Source of the DNA: Bacteroidales bacterium
GTDB taxonomy: Bacteria > Bacteroidota > Bacteroidia > Bacteroidales > UBA932
Length of the DNA: 64,000 bases
Direction of reading: 5' to 3'
Assembly (NCBI GenBank): GCA_017437125.1
Contig: JAFSBV010000032.1
Location: 21,266-85,265 of the forward strand
Shown here: one piece after another, positions 10,301-17,737 of the stretch
Layout: each line of letters begins with the position of its first letter
How positions within the stretch are numbered: the stretch's first letter is position 1
Notes under the pieces: model-generated
Told to the model about the DNA's origin: nothing
The model's input: only the letters and a program-made list of their open reading frames with translations
Database searches by the model: none
Made by a program: the position numbers and the translations under genes

Positions 10301-10942
10301 AAGCTGCAGATCCAGCGACTCATCAGGCTGAAGCAGAACGGCAATCCTGCATGGGAGCAGAGATTTGACGAGGTGTCGGCTGTCGTTCTCGAACATATCG
10401 ACATACTTACAGAGACCGCAAACGAATTCTCGACCTTCGCGAAACTCTACAGCGAGGATCCTGTCATGATCGACCTTGACAAGGTGATCAAGGACCAGAT
10501 AATGATATTTGACAACAGGGAAAACGTCAGCATCTCATATCTCGGAATGGAGAATGCCCTCGTCATGGCACCAAAGCCTCAGCTGATACGAGTGTTCGTG
10601 AATCTCATCACGAATGCAGTACAGGCTGTCGAGATGCTTCAGAAGGAGACAGCTGAATCAGGAAACGAGCCTCATGCAGGACGTGTGGTCATAAGCCTGA
10701 GAAATAGCACCAGGGACGGATATTATGACATCGTGTTCGACGACAACGGATCCGGTGTCAAGGAAGAGAATCTCGACAAGCTCTTCACTCCGAACTTCAC
10801 GACAAAAAGTTCCGGCACAGGCCTCGGACTGGCCATATGCCGGAATATAATCGAAAAATGTGAAGGAGAGATCCGTTACCAGAAGTCATTCGCTCTCGGA
10901 GGAGCCTCCTTCATCGTCACCATCCCGAAATATCAGGGATAA
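7367..10942 (+). CDS. large NtrY-like membrane sensor histidine kinase
   Basis: A 1191-residue sensor kinase. Membrane helices are seen near residues 13-28, 225-245, 250-272, 285-310, 330-350, 370-395 and 408-430, then again near 660-685, 695-720 and 870-895. An extracytoplasmic sensor region lies between the last two. HAMP and a coiled segment lead to the H-box ARQVAHEIKNPLTPIK (phosphoacceptor His969), then NLITNAVQAVE (N box), DDNGSGV (G1) and GTGLGLAICRNIIEK (G2). The architecture is NtrY-like but unusually long because of the extra N-terminal multi-helix block. It ends one base from the convergent NtrC-like gene, its probable partner. The signal is unknown. Confidence 0.88.
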   Translation: MRTKKWLHKRLPLLALLLALLLFVLSMASNDAGSDTDKTADNAAERIERRLEILDGYIIMAQETDRSELILPEGLPEDMVIYRYINDSLQSWSNQFSIINDDISSRLVFHRLTDRNSVLTSPLSEAGEDITYLNIGPKWYLVKAVSSPDNQKIIAGLEIKNTLIDDARKNENGVNPHLRLSRKYSVQPLSNSGGSAVVIDGTPQFKILYDASQATPFFDNSMLRWMAILLLTVAIILFFAGHRSLKVYGTVTVTLTLLFLMALIWGMQMSGASELFSPTIYADGPLFFSLGALILINTYITLLSTCTFLIRNRIAALARKDWLHKRRNLAVYGALTLTLAITTALYTHLTLKSLLMNSNVSMELYRWNMNIPYTIMVYLSYTGLLFSILLQVQALKPAIKEFLGFRYELLSPKILILFAIACSAYFTVTSSYLGFRKEHDRVSVWANRLSVDRDLSLEIQLRSAEENIAYDRLISALALLDNTGNMIQNRISEYYLPRTRQSYNIDVKVFKENDRNGQALFNNITRNGTPIAGGSRFLFITDANGRSSYAGIFMFYNAREGISRMILTIEPNSNREDRGYYSILGRFSKPGDINIPNYYSYAKYRDGRLVSYKGNYPYPTYYDHIAKGYLIDRKHDVARIKGYVHFMNLVSEDELIVISRQKRSGLVYFTSFSYLCLILSALLSIFARSQKKDKIFKSNYFKTRINTILFVSSFLILVSMTVISVFFVYKRNEENMYNLMSTRITTVQALVERQARTARDWRDLDNQEFTSVLENISNSTKCDITLYTPGGKVFRSTTPEVFERLIMGSRLDEEAYYNIRDLNQRYFIHKEKITDYRYWVMYAPIFNDSGQMVAIAGTPYTDRSFDFQREAFFHAALIINLFLLLLIGSLLFSTREVNSLFAPLVEMGKKMNKADIHNLEYIIYKREDEISSLVDAYNRMVKDLSESTKQLAQAERDKAWSQMARQVAHEIKNPLTPIKLQIQRLIRLKQNGNPAWEQRFDEVSAVVLEHIDILTETANEFSTFAKLYSEDPVMIDLDKVIKDQIMIFDNRENVSISYLGMENALVMAPKPQLIRVFVNLITNAVQAVEMLQKETAESGNEPHAGRVVISLRNSTRDGYYDIVFDDNGSGVKEENLDKLFTPNFTTKSSGTGLGLAICRNIIEKCEGEIRYQKSFALGGASFIVTIPKYQG

Positions 10943-10943
10943 A

Positions 10944-12092
10944 TCAAAGAACATATGCCTTTACGTCTGAGGCGGTGATCCTGTCACCTGAAAGGATGAG
11001 CAGACGTTCCACGACATTGCGGAGCTCACGGATGTTTCCTGTCCATGACTTGTCAACCAGAAGCTGCATGGCTTCCGCATCCACTTCACGCACGGGCATA
11101 CCTGTCTCCGAACATATCTGCTCTATGAAGTATTCCACCAGAAGCGGGATGTCCGACTTGCGTTCGTCAAGGGTCGGAACGTTTATGACGATGACGCTGA
11201 GACGGTGATAAAGGTCTTCACGGAATGTACCCTTCTCGATCTCTGCCTTGAGATTCTTGTTGGTTGCGGCTACGACCCTGACATCCACGATTATGTCCTT
11301 ATCACTTCCTACTCGTGAAAGCTTCTTTTCCTGAAGAACCCTCAGGACCTTGGCCTGGGCGGCCAGGGACATATCTCCTATCTCGTCAAGGAAAAGCGTA
11401 CCTCCGTCCGCCTGTTCGAACTTTCCCTTATGCTGCTTTATCGCCGAGGTGAAGGCTCCTTTCTCATGACCGAAAAGTTCGCTTTCTATGAGTTCCGAAG
11501 GTATCGCCGCACAGTTAACCTCAACATAAGGCATGGATGAACGTGAGCTCTTCTGATGCAGGTTACGGGCCACAAGCTCCTTTCCTGTTCCGTTGGATCC
11601 GATGATAAGGACCCTCGCATCGGTCGGAGCGACCTTGTCTATCATATCCTTGATATGGATCAAGGCAGGCGACTCGCCAATCATCTCCTGTCCATAGACC
11701 TTCTTCTTGAGGATTCTTGTTTCCTTGACAAGCGAAACCTTTTCCGTGGCATTCTTGATCGTGATGAGGATGCGGTTGAGATCCAGAGGCTTCTGGATGA
11801 AGTCGAATGCTCCCTTCTTTATGCATTCCACAGCAGTCTCGATGTCACCATGTCCTGAAATCATGACGACTGCAGAATCCACACCCATCTCATTGAACTT
11901 GTCAAGAACTTCCATTCCATCCATTTCAGGCATCTTGATATCGCAGAATATCACGCTGTATTTTTCCTTATCCACCATCTCACAGCCACGTGCGCCGTTT
12001 TCGGCCACATCAACATCATAGCCTTCATCAGCAAGAATCTCCTTGAGGGAGTTGCGGATGGATCTTTCGTCATCAATAATAAGAATCTTCAT
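10944..12092 (-). CDS. NtrC-family sigma-54 activator without DNA-binding domain
   Basis: A 382-residue response regulator. Receiver domain with the phospho-Asp in FCDIKMPEMDGME (about residue 51). Sigma-54 AAA+ domain with Walker A GSNGTGKE, the L1 loop as GAFTSA (usual GAFTGA), Walker B GGTLFLDEIGDM and the arginine-finger region FREDLYHRLSVI. The protein stops at about the end of the AAA+ domain (DRITASDVKAYVL), where relatives continue into a Fis-type helix-turn-helix. No frameshift explains this, since the kinase gene stops one base away. Likely phosphorylated by that convergent kinase, and may activate sigma-54 promoters without binding specific DNA. Confidence 0.9.
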   Translation of the reverse strand: MKILIIDDERSIRNSLKEILADEGYDVDVAENGARGCEMVDKEKYSVIFCDIKMPEMDGMEVLDKFNEMGVDSAVVMISGHGDIETAVECIKKGAFDFIQKPLDLNRILITIKNATEKVSLVKETRILKKKVYGQEMIGESPALIHIKDMIDKVAPTDARVLIIGSNGTGKELVARNLHQKSSRSSMPYVEVNCAAIPSELIESELFGHEKGAFTSAIKQHKGKFEQADGGTLFLDEIGDMSLAAQAKVLRVLQEKKLSRVGSDKDIIVDVRVVAATNKNLKAEIEKGTFREDLYHRLSVIVINVPTLDERKSDIPLLVEYFIEQICSETGMPVREVDAEAMQLLVDKSWTGNIRELRNVVERLLILSGDRITASDVKAYVL

Positions 12093-12125
12093 GATCGTAT
12101 GTTTAGTTTTACAAATATCGACATT

Positions 12126-12157
12126 TTTGGGAGTTTACGCAATAATTCTTATTTTTG
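12126..12157 (+). promoter_or_regulatory. cmk promoter (TTTG-N20-TATTTTTG)
   Basis: TTTG at 12126-12129 and TATTTTTG at 12150-12157 with a 20-base spacer match the Bacteroidetes housekeeping consensus fully. It lies 19 bases before the cmk ATG, in the spacer divergent from the NtrC-like gene. Confidence 0.8.
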
Positions 12158-12176
12158 CTTGAATTAACAGATTTAT

Positions 12177-12857
12177 ATGCAAATACCAGATATCATCATA
12201 GCCATCGACGGCTACTCTTCTACCGGAAAAAGTTCCTTTGCAAAAATCGTGGCAAACGAGTTTTCTTTCCTTTATCTTGATTCAGGAGCCCTCTACAGAG
12301 GTGTGACTCTCTTTGCCATCGAGAACGGATTCATCACGGAAGACTGCAAAATAGACATTGCCGGACTTGACAAGGCACTCGAGGATCTGGACATACATTT
12401 CGGTCCGGACGGCACATACATTGGAGACAGATGCATAGAGAAGGAGATCAGATCCCTTACCGTCGCCAACAAGGTCAGTCCTATAGCTACTGTGGCTGAG
12501 GTGAGAAGATTCGTTGACAGGAAACTCAGGGAGTTCGGTGAGAAGAAGAGGATAGTCATGGACGGAAGAGACATCGGAACCACCGTATTCCCGGAAGCTG
12601 AGATCAAGATCTTCATGACTGCGGATCCGATGGTACGTGCAGAAAGAAGAGCGGCGGAAATGCGTGCGAAAGGCGAAGATGTGAACATAGAAGATGTGCT
12701 GAAGAATCTTCAGGAACGCGACTACATCGATTCACACAGGGAAGTATCCCCTTTAAGCAAAGCCGATGATGCCATTGTGCTTGACAATTCGCATATGACC
12801 ATAGATGAGCAGCTTGTCTGGCTCAAGGAAATAATATCCGAAAGATTCGGATGCTAA
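12177..12857 (+). CDS. cmk: cytidylate kinase
   Basis: Phosphorylates CMP and dCMP. P-loop IDGYSSTGKSSFAK (residues about 10-23), CMP-site region YLDSGALYRGVT, the GRDIGTTVFPEA motif and the C-terminal RDYIDSHREVSPL lid region. Length 226, usual for the family. Followed 12 bases later by ispH. Confidence 0.96.
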   Translation: MQIPDIIIAIDGYSSTGKSSFAKIVANEFSFLYLDSGALYRGVTLFAIENGFITEDCKIDIAGLDKALEDLDIHFGPDGTYIGDRCIEKEIRSLTVANKVSPIATVAEVRRFVDRKLREFGEKKRIVMDGRDIGTTVFPEAEIKIFMTADPMVRAERRAAEMRAKGEDVNIEDVLKNLQERDYIDSHREVSPLSKADDAIVLDNSHMTIDEQLVWLKEIISERFGC

Positions 12858-12869
12858 CGACACTGCGTT

Positions 12870-13859
12870 ATGCTTACAGTTGACATTGACAGCAATTCAG
12901 GATTCTGCGCCGGTGTGATCAGGGCGATCGGAAAAGCCGAGGAATTCCTGAATGAGAATGAGGGAAGCGGAAAGAATCTCTATTCGCTTGGAGCTATAGT
13001 TCATAACGATGCCGAGCTTTCAAGGCTCGTTGACAAGGGACTTGTGACCATTGACAAGGAGGATCTTGAAGAAATGGTAAATGCAGACGGAGAGGTTCTG
13101 CTCATAAGGGCTCATGGCGAACCGCCTCAGACCTATGAACAGGCCGGTTCCCTGGGTTTCAGCATCATTGACTGCACATGTCCTGTGGTCCTCAAGCTTC
13201 AGCAGAGGATAAAGGACGCCTACAGAAGGCAGTCCGAAGAAGGCAGGGGCCAGATCATCATATTCGGAAAGATCGGCCATGCGGAAGTCCTCGGACTTAT
13301 CGGGCAGACTGACGGCAGCGCCATTGTTGTAGAGAATATCATCATGCTCGAAGACCTGATAAAGGATGGCAGCATAAGGCTTGATGTTCCGACCGAAGTG
13401 TTCAGCCAGACGACCAAAAGCCCGGCAGAATACCGCAGGGTATGCTCCAGACTGGAAGAAGAAATGGCGAGATACAATGAGCTGTCGGTAGAGAGATTCA
13501 AAGGACGCGGGCTTCTCTGCATTCATGACACTATATGCTCACAGGTGGCCACCCGCCATGAAAGACTCTCGAAATTCGCATTGGAGCATGACATGATACT
13601 CTTCGTGTCAGGAAAGGCAAGTTCAAACGGGAAAGTCCTCTGTGATCTTTGCAAATCCCTTAATATCAGGACATACCACATAGACTCAGTTGCAGAGATC
13701 AAGAGAGAATGGTTCAGGGCTGACGACAAAGTGGGTGTATGCGGTGCCACCTCCACCCCCAAATGGCTCCTGGAGGAGGTCGCCCAATATGTACTGGATC
13801 TCAACAGATACGTTCCGGCATGGGAGGAGACATATGGTGAAAAGACTGATAATCAGTAA
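12870..13859 (+). CDS. ispH: 4-hydroxy-3-methylbut-2-enyl diphosphate reductase
   Basis: Last step of the MEP isoprenoid pathway: reductive dehydration of HMBPP to IPP and DMAPP by a [4Fe-4S] enzyme. The three cluster cysteines appear in GFCAGV, IDCTCPVV and near the C-terminus in SSNGKVLCDLC. Also seen are LGAIVHND, IRAHGEPP and VCGATSTPKWLLEEV. The product has 329 residues, somewhat longer than the E. coli enzyme, with an extended region around residues 190-220 (RVCSRLEEEMARYNELSVER) that is common in Bacteroidetes. Co-transcribed with cmk. Confidence 0.96.
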   Translation: MLTVDIDSNSGFCAGVIRAIGKAEEFLNENEGSGKNLYSLGAIVHNDAELSRLVDKGLVTIDKEDLEEMVNADGEVLLIRAHGEPPQTYEQAGSLGFSIIDCTCPVVLKLQQRIKDAYRRQSEEGRGQIIIFGKIGHAEVLGLIGQTDGSAIVVENIIMLEDLIKDGSIRLDVPTEVFSQTTKSPAEYRRVCSRLEEEMARYNELSVERFKGRGLLCIHDTICSQVATRHERLSKFALEHDMILFVSGKASSNGKVLCDLCKSLNIRTYHIDSVAEIKREWFRADDKVGVCGATSTPKWLLEEVAQYVLDLNRYVPAWEETYGEKTDNQ

Positions 13860-13862
13860 AAA

Positions 13863-13894
13863 TTTGGTATCTACCGGACTATTTTATATTTTTG
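13863..13894 (+). promoter_or_regulatory. efp promoter (TTTG-N20-TATTTTTG)
   Basis: TTTG at 13863-13866 and TATTTTTG at 13887-13894, spacer 20 bases, a full match to the Bacteroidetes consensus. It begins 3 bases after the ispH stop and lies 52 bases before the efp start, so efp has its own promoter. Confidence 0.8.
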
Positions 13895-13946
13895 CAGCCG
13901 ATTTTGCGATACGTAATCTGACAAATTATTTAAAAACAATATTTTT

Positions 13947-14513
13947 ATGGCAACAACAGCTGATTTCAAGAACGGACTTTATCTTAATTACAACGGAAAG
14001 CCATGCCAGATCGTATGGTTCCAGCATGTAAAGCCAGGTAAGGGTCCTGCTTTCGTAAAGAGCAAACTCAGAAACCTCGAGAACGGACGTATCCTCGAGA
14101 ACACATTCACTGCAGGTGCAAAGATCGAGACCATCAACGTAGAGAGAAGACCTTACCAGTTCCTCTACAAGGATGAGGACGGATTCAACTTCATGCACGA
14201 GGAGACTTATGAGCAGATCCACCTCGATGCAGCTCTCGTTGACAACGCAGACCTCATGAAGGAGGGTCAGCATGTGGAGATGATGTTCCTTGCTGACGAG
14301 GAGCGCTGCCTCACTTGCGAGCTTCCTACATATGTAGAGCTTGAGGTTACCTACACGGAGCCTGCTGTCAAGGGTGATACAGCATCAACAAATGCACAGA
14401 AGGAGATCACTCTCGAGACAGGTGCGATCATCATGGCTCCACTCTTCATCAATATCGGTGAGAAGATCCGTGTAAACACAACTGACCGTTCATACGGTGA
14501 GCGCGTGAAGTAA
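13947..14513 (+). CDS. efp: translation elongation factor P
   Basis: Relieves ribosome stalling at polyproline stretches. Three beta-barrel domains over 188 residues. The tip loop HVKPGKGPAF carries Lys32 in the position modified in other species. The C-terminal domain has LETGAIIMAPLFINIGEKI. I see no EpmA/EpmB or other modification gene nearby. Strong own promoter upstream and a terminator downstream, so probably monocistronic and highly expressed. Confidence 0.97.
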   Translation: MATTADFKNGLYLNYNGKPCQIVWFQHVKPGKGPAFVKSKLRNLENGRILENTFTAGAKIETINVERRPYQFLYKDEDGFNFMHEETYEQIHLDAALVDNADLMKEGQHVEMMFLADEERCLTCELPTYVELEVTYTEPAVKGDTASTNAQKEITLETGAIIMAPLFINIGEKIRVNTTDRSYGERVK

Positions 14514-14531
14514 TATTTCACGAAATATGAC

Positions 14532-14561
14532 ATAAAGTCCGGCCTTATGGTCGGACTTTAT
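14532..14561 (+). terminator. efp terminator
   Basis: A 10-bp perfect stem (14532-14541 with 14552-14561), 10-base loop, followed by a T-rich stretch, 18 bases after the efp stop. Confidence 0.75.
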
Positions 14562-14612
14562 TGCTTATATGGATTATTATGACGATATTTGGGTTACTTA
14601 ACAGATCAAATC

Positions 14613-15122
14613 ATGAAGAAATTACTTGTATCCCTTATCGCAGCGCTTGCATTCATAAGCATGAATGCCGCAGAAAACAACAATGAGTCATTACCTGTAA
14701 TCGAGAATCCATATCTCGAATATGTACTTGAGCAGAATTTCCATGCATCCCAGCTTGGTGACAGAGATTTCATCATCACATCTTTCCTCAGTGAGAACAT
14801 GCAGAAATTCCACACAGCCGACCTCATCAAACTGAAAGATGCCCTTAAGGAGATGAATGATCAGGAACTGCTCGCTCTCAGCGGTACAGACTTCAAGGAC
14901 CCTACAATATCCCTTGTACTTTCCATTCTGGTAGGAGGTCTTGGTGTTGACAGATTCTATATCGGAGATATCGGAGCAGGAGTCGGCAAGCTCCTTACAG
15001 CAGGCGGACTCGGAATCTGGTGGATCATCGACATGTTCAATATCCAGAAGAAGACAAAGACAAACAATGCAGAAGACCTCAACGAGGTGATGATGCTGAA
15101 TCAGGCATTTCTCGCTGAGTAG
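14613..15122 (+). CDS. TM2 domain membrane protein
   Basis: About 169 residues starting at MKKLLVSLIAALAF; an in-frame ATG at 14589 would add eight residues that do not look like a signal peptide. A signal peptide or helix (residues 1-18) is followed by a hydrophilic helical region to about residue 95. A C-terminal TM2 domain contains two membrane segments with SLVLSILVGGLGVDRFYIGD and GLGIWWIIDMFNI. The function of bacterial TM2 proteins is not established. The last 22 bases overlap the convergent CoA-transferase gene. Confidence 0.85.
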   Translation: MKKLLVSLIAALAFISMNAAENNNESLPVIENPYLEYVLEQNFHASQLGDRDFIITSFLSENMQKFHTADLIKLKDALKEMNDQELLALSGTDFKDPTISLVLSILVGGLGVDRFYIGDIGAGVGKLLTAGGLGIWWIIDMFNIQKKTKTNNAEDLNEVMMLNQAFLAE

Positions 15123-16396
15123 CAATGACCGAACCGTGCCGCTGCAGCACGGTCAAGTTCTTCCCGTACCGAAGGATGGGCAATGGCAATCAATGCCTTA
15201 GCTCGCTCTGCAAGGCTCTTTCCACGCAATTCAGCGACACCGTATTCCGTAACGACATTCTGTATCATATGGCGTGTCGTCACGACTCCCGCACCTTCGG
15301 TAAGGACGGGCTTGATCTTCGATATTCCCTTCTCCGTCATGGATGGTATGGCAATGAAGGTCTTTCCGCCCTCCGAGAGCGATCCTCCGTACATGAAGTC
15401 ATGCTGTCCACCGACACCTGAGATTATTCTCGTTCCTACCGAATCTGCACATATCTGACCGGTAAGATCCACTTCCACAGCAGAATTTATAGCCATTACC
15501 TTAGGATTCTGAGCTATACGGAACGGATTATTGGTCCATGCGACATCCTTCAGGATAAGATCCTTGCGATAGTCCATATAATCATACAGCCTGCGTGATC
15601 CGAGAGCAAGAGAAGCCACGGAAATTCCCGGACACACCGTCTTTTGCGAATTATCAATGACTCCGCTTTCCAGAAGCGGGAGGACACCGTCTGTCATGGC
15701 CTCTGTATGAAGTCCCAGATGCTGATGATCCTTGAGGGCAGCCAGTACTGCATTAGGAATGCCTCCGACACCGATCTGAAGGGTCGCCCCATCCGGAATC
15801 ATCTCGGCGATATGACGACCGATCGCAATATCGATATCGGTTGGAACAGCTGTCGGCACTTCCACAAGCGGATCATCCACCTCAACGGCAGCATCTATCT
15901 TAGAAACATGTATCAGAGCATCTCCATATGAATAAGGCATGGCCTTGTTGACCTGTACGATGACCTTGCGGGCACATTCGACAGCCGACACAGCCAGGTC
16001 GGCCGATATTCCGAAGGAGCAATAACCGTCTTCATCCGGCGGAGAAACATTCAGGAAAACGGCATCAAGAGGAAGCGTACCGTCACGGAACAGCCCCGGG
16101 ATCTCACCCAGAAAGGCAGGAATGGTCGTTCCATAGCCTTCAGCAAGCCATTTTCTGATATTGTTGGCGACGAAGAGGCTCTTCACATGAAAGACATCCT
16201 TATACTCCGGTCTGCAGTATGGAGCCTCACAGCGTCCGACCGCAAAGGCCGCATATATGGTGACATTCCTCAGTTCATTTCCCCTGTCCGCAAGAGCCTG
16301 GGAAAGAACCTCAGGGATGGATGTGCTTCCCTGAATATATATGCTGTCGCCTGAATCTATCAATCTGACAGCTTCTGCAGCTGATACATATTTCAT
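15101..16396 (-). CDS. acetyl-CoA hydrolase/transferase family protein (4-hydroxybutyrate CoA-transferase type)
   Basis: Moves CoA between acyl groups, typically acetate with propionate, butyrate or 4-hydroxybutyrate. The 431-residue product has both CoA-transferase halves: N-terminal YIQGSTSIPEVLSQAL and NVSPPDEDGYCSFG; C-terminal QIGVGGIPNAV, the probable catalytic Glu in GLHTEAMTDG, and VTEYGVAELRGKSLAERA. The exact substrate cannot be read from sequence. Last gene of an operon with an aminotransferase (4-base gap) and a dipeptidyl peptidase, suggesting amino-acid fermentation. Its 3' end overlaps the TM2 gene antisense. Confidence 0.9.
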   Translation of the reverse strand: MKYVSAAEAVRLIDSGDSIYIQGSTSIPEVLSQALADRGNELRNVTIYAAFAVGRCEAPYCRPEYKDVFHVKSLFVANNIRKWLAEGYGTTIPAFLGEIPGLFRDGTLPLDAVFLNVSPPDEDGYCSFGISADLAVSAVECARKVIVQVNKAMPYSYGDALIHVSKIDAAVEVDDPLVEVPTAVPTDIDIAIGRHIAEMIPDGATLQIGVGGIPNAVLAALKDHQHLGLHTEAMTDGVLPLLESGVIDNSQKTVCPGISVASLALGSRRLYDYMDYRKDLILKDVAWTNNPFRIAQNPKVMAINSAVEVDLTGQICADSVGTRIISGVGGQHDFMYGGSLSEGGKTFIAIPSMTEKGISKIKPVLTEGAGVVTTRHMIQNVVTEYGVAELRGKSLAERAKALIAIAHPSVREELDRAAAARFGHCYSARNA

Positions 16397-16400
16397 ATTC

Positions 16401-17723
16401 CTACCTGATTATATGTTCATGATCTTCCGCGAAGCGGTTCAGACGTGTGGCAAGAAGGTCGAACTGTTCCGGACGGTTCAGCTGCGACACACATATGCGC
16501 ACTCCGTTCTGGCAGCTTCCCGTCAATGAAAGCGAAATCGAGCATATGCCATAAAGCATGAGATCATTCATAAGCTGTGCGCCGGTCATATCTCCGAATC
16601 CGACAGTATAGAAAAATCCGTCACTGACATCCTCATCACCATCCTTATTATAGACGATATGGAAACCGTTTTCAAGGAACATTTTCTTGGTCAGGGCAGC
16701 CCTGCGGGCATATTCTGCCGTATCATGGACAAAATCAAGCTGTCCGTCGGCAGCAGCCTTGAACATCGCAGCCAGAGCGTACTGAGCTGAATGTGATGTA
16801 CCCGAAGATACAGCATACAGGATGCCGAGTACAAGCGCATCGCCGAGACGGGATATCCTGTACCTCTCCTGAAGAGCCGGATAATCACGTACATAAAGTC
16901 TGTCGGAAATAGCGAGAACGGCGATTCTCTGACCTGCATAGCTGAACATCTTGGATGCGGACATCATTATTATGTAATTGTCCGTATATTTTGCCACAGT
17001 CGGCTGGAATGGTGCCTCATAAGGCTTTCCAAGCGGTTTTCTGAAGTCCATACACATATATGCAAGGTCTTCTATCACGACGGTGTCATATCGGGTAGCA
17101 AGCTCTCCTATGGTCTTAAGCTCTTCTTCCGTCAGATTGAACCATGCCGGATTGTTCGGGCTGGAATATATGAGGGCAGATATCCTGCCGGTCTTGAGAT
17201 AGCTTTCGAGTTTTGGTGCAAGCTTCTCTCCCCTGTAATCATATATGTCGAAGGATTCACTTCTGATTCCGAGAAGCCTTGCCTGGCTTCGCTGGACAGG
17301 AAAGCCCGGATCTATGAAAAGTACAGTGTCTTTCGCAGGATCGAGATGTGAACACAGGATGAAGGAACTGAAGCTTCCCTGCATCGATCCCACCGTCGGA
17401 ATGCATCCCTTCGGTGCCACATCTATGTCAAGGAAGGCCTTCAGGAAACGGGATGCCTGAGTCTTGAGTTCAGGAGTTCCCATCATATTCGGATATATGG
17501 AAGCGATACCGGACTGAAGGGCGGCACACTCAGCCTCCACGCCGATACGAGCCGGCGGAAGGCCAGGAATTCCCATTTCAAGATGCAGGAATTCCATATT
17601 CTGCTCCCGTTCGAGAGTCCTGGCTATTTCTCCGGCCTGACGGATGGTTGCATAGGAAATGTCAGCTATTCCCATCTGCTCGAGTACGGCAGCAAGGGCC
17701 GATCTGTCTATCTGTCTTTTCAT
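16401..17723 (-). CDS. class I/II PLP-dependent aminotransferase
   Basis: Fold-type I aminotransferase of about 440 residues. It contains the substrate/PLP region SMQGSFSS, IYSSPNNPAWFNLTEEE, the PLP-contact Asp in VIEDLAYMCMDF, the Schiff-base lysine in MSASKMFSYAGQR, and a C-terminal Arg in NGVRICVSQLNRPEQ. The ATG at 17723 is preferred over the in-frame TTG at 17729. The amino donor is unknown. It sits between a dipeptidyl peptidase (14-base gap) and a CoA-transferase (4-base gap), so a role in amino-acid catabolism is inferred. Confidence 0.88.
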   Translation of the reverse strand: MKRQIDRSALAAVLEQMGIADISYATIRQAGEIARTLEREQNMEFLHLEMGIPGLPPARIGVEAECAALQSGIASIYPNMMGTPELKTQASRFLKAFLDIDVAPKGCIPTVGSMQGSFSSFILCSHLDPAKDTVLFIDPGFPVQRSQARLLGIRSESFDIYDYRGEKLAPKLESYLKTGRISALIYSSPNNPAWFNLTEEELKTIGELATRYDTVVIEDLAYMCMDFRKPLGKPYEAPFQPTVAKYTDNYIIMMSASKMFSYAGQRIAVLAISDRLYVRDYPALQERYRISRLGDALVLGILYAVSSGTSHSAQYALAAMFKAAADGQLDFVHDTAEYARRAALTKKMFLENGFHIVYNKDGDEDVSDGFFYTVGFGDMTGAQLMNDLMLYGICSISLSLTGSCQNGVRICVSQLNRPEQFDLLATRLNRFAEDHEHIIR

Positions 17724-17737
17724 GATCAATGGAAAAA

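Noticed and set aside
10930-10960. Frameshift or deletion removing the HTH of the NtrC-like gene
   Set aside because: The stop is followed after one base by the end of the intact convergent kinase gene; no residual HTH coding sequence is present in any frame.
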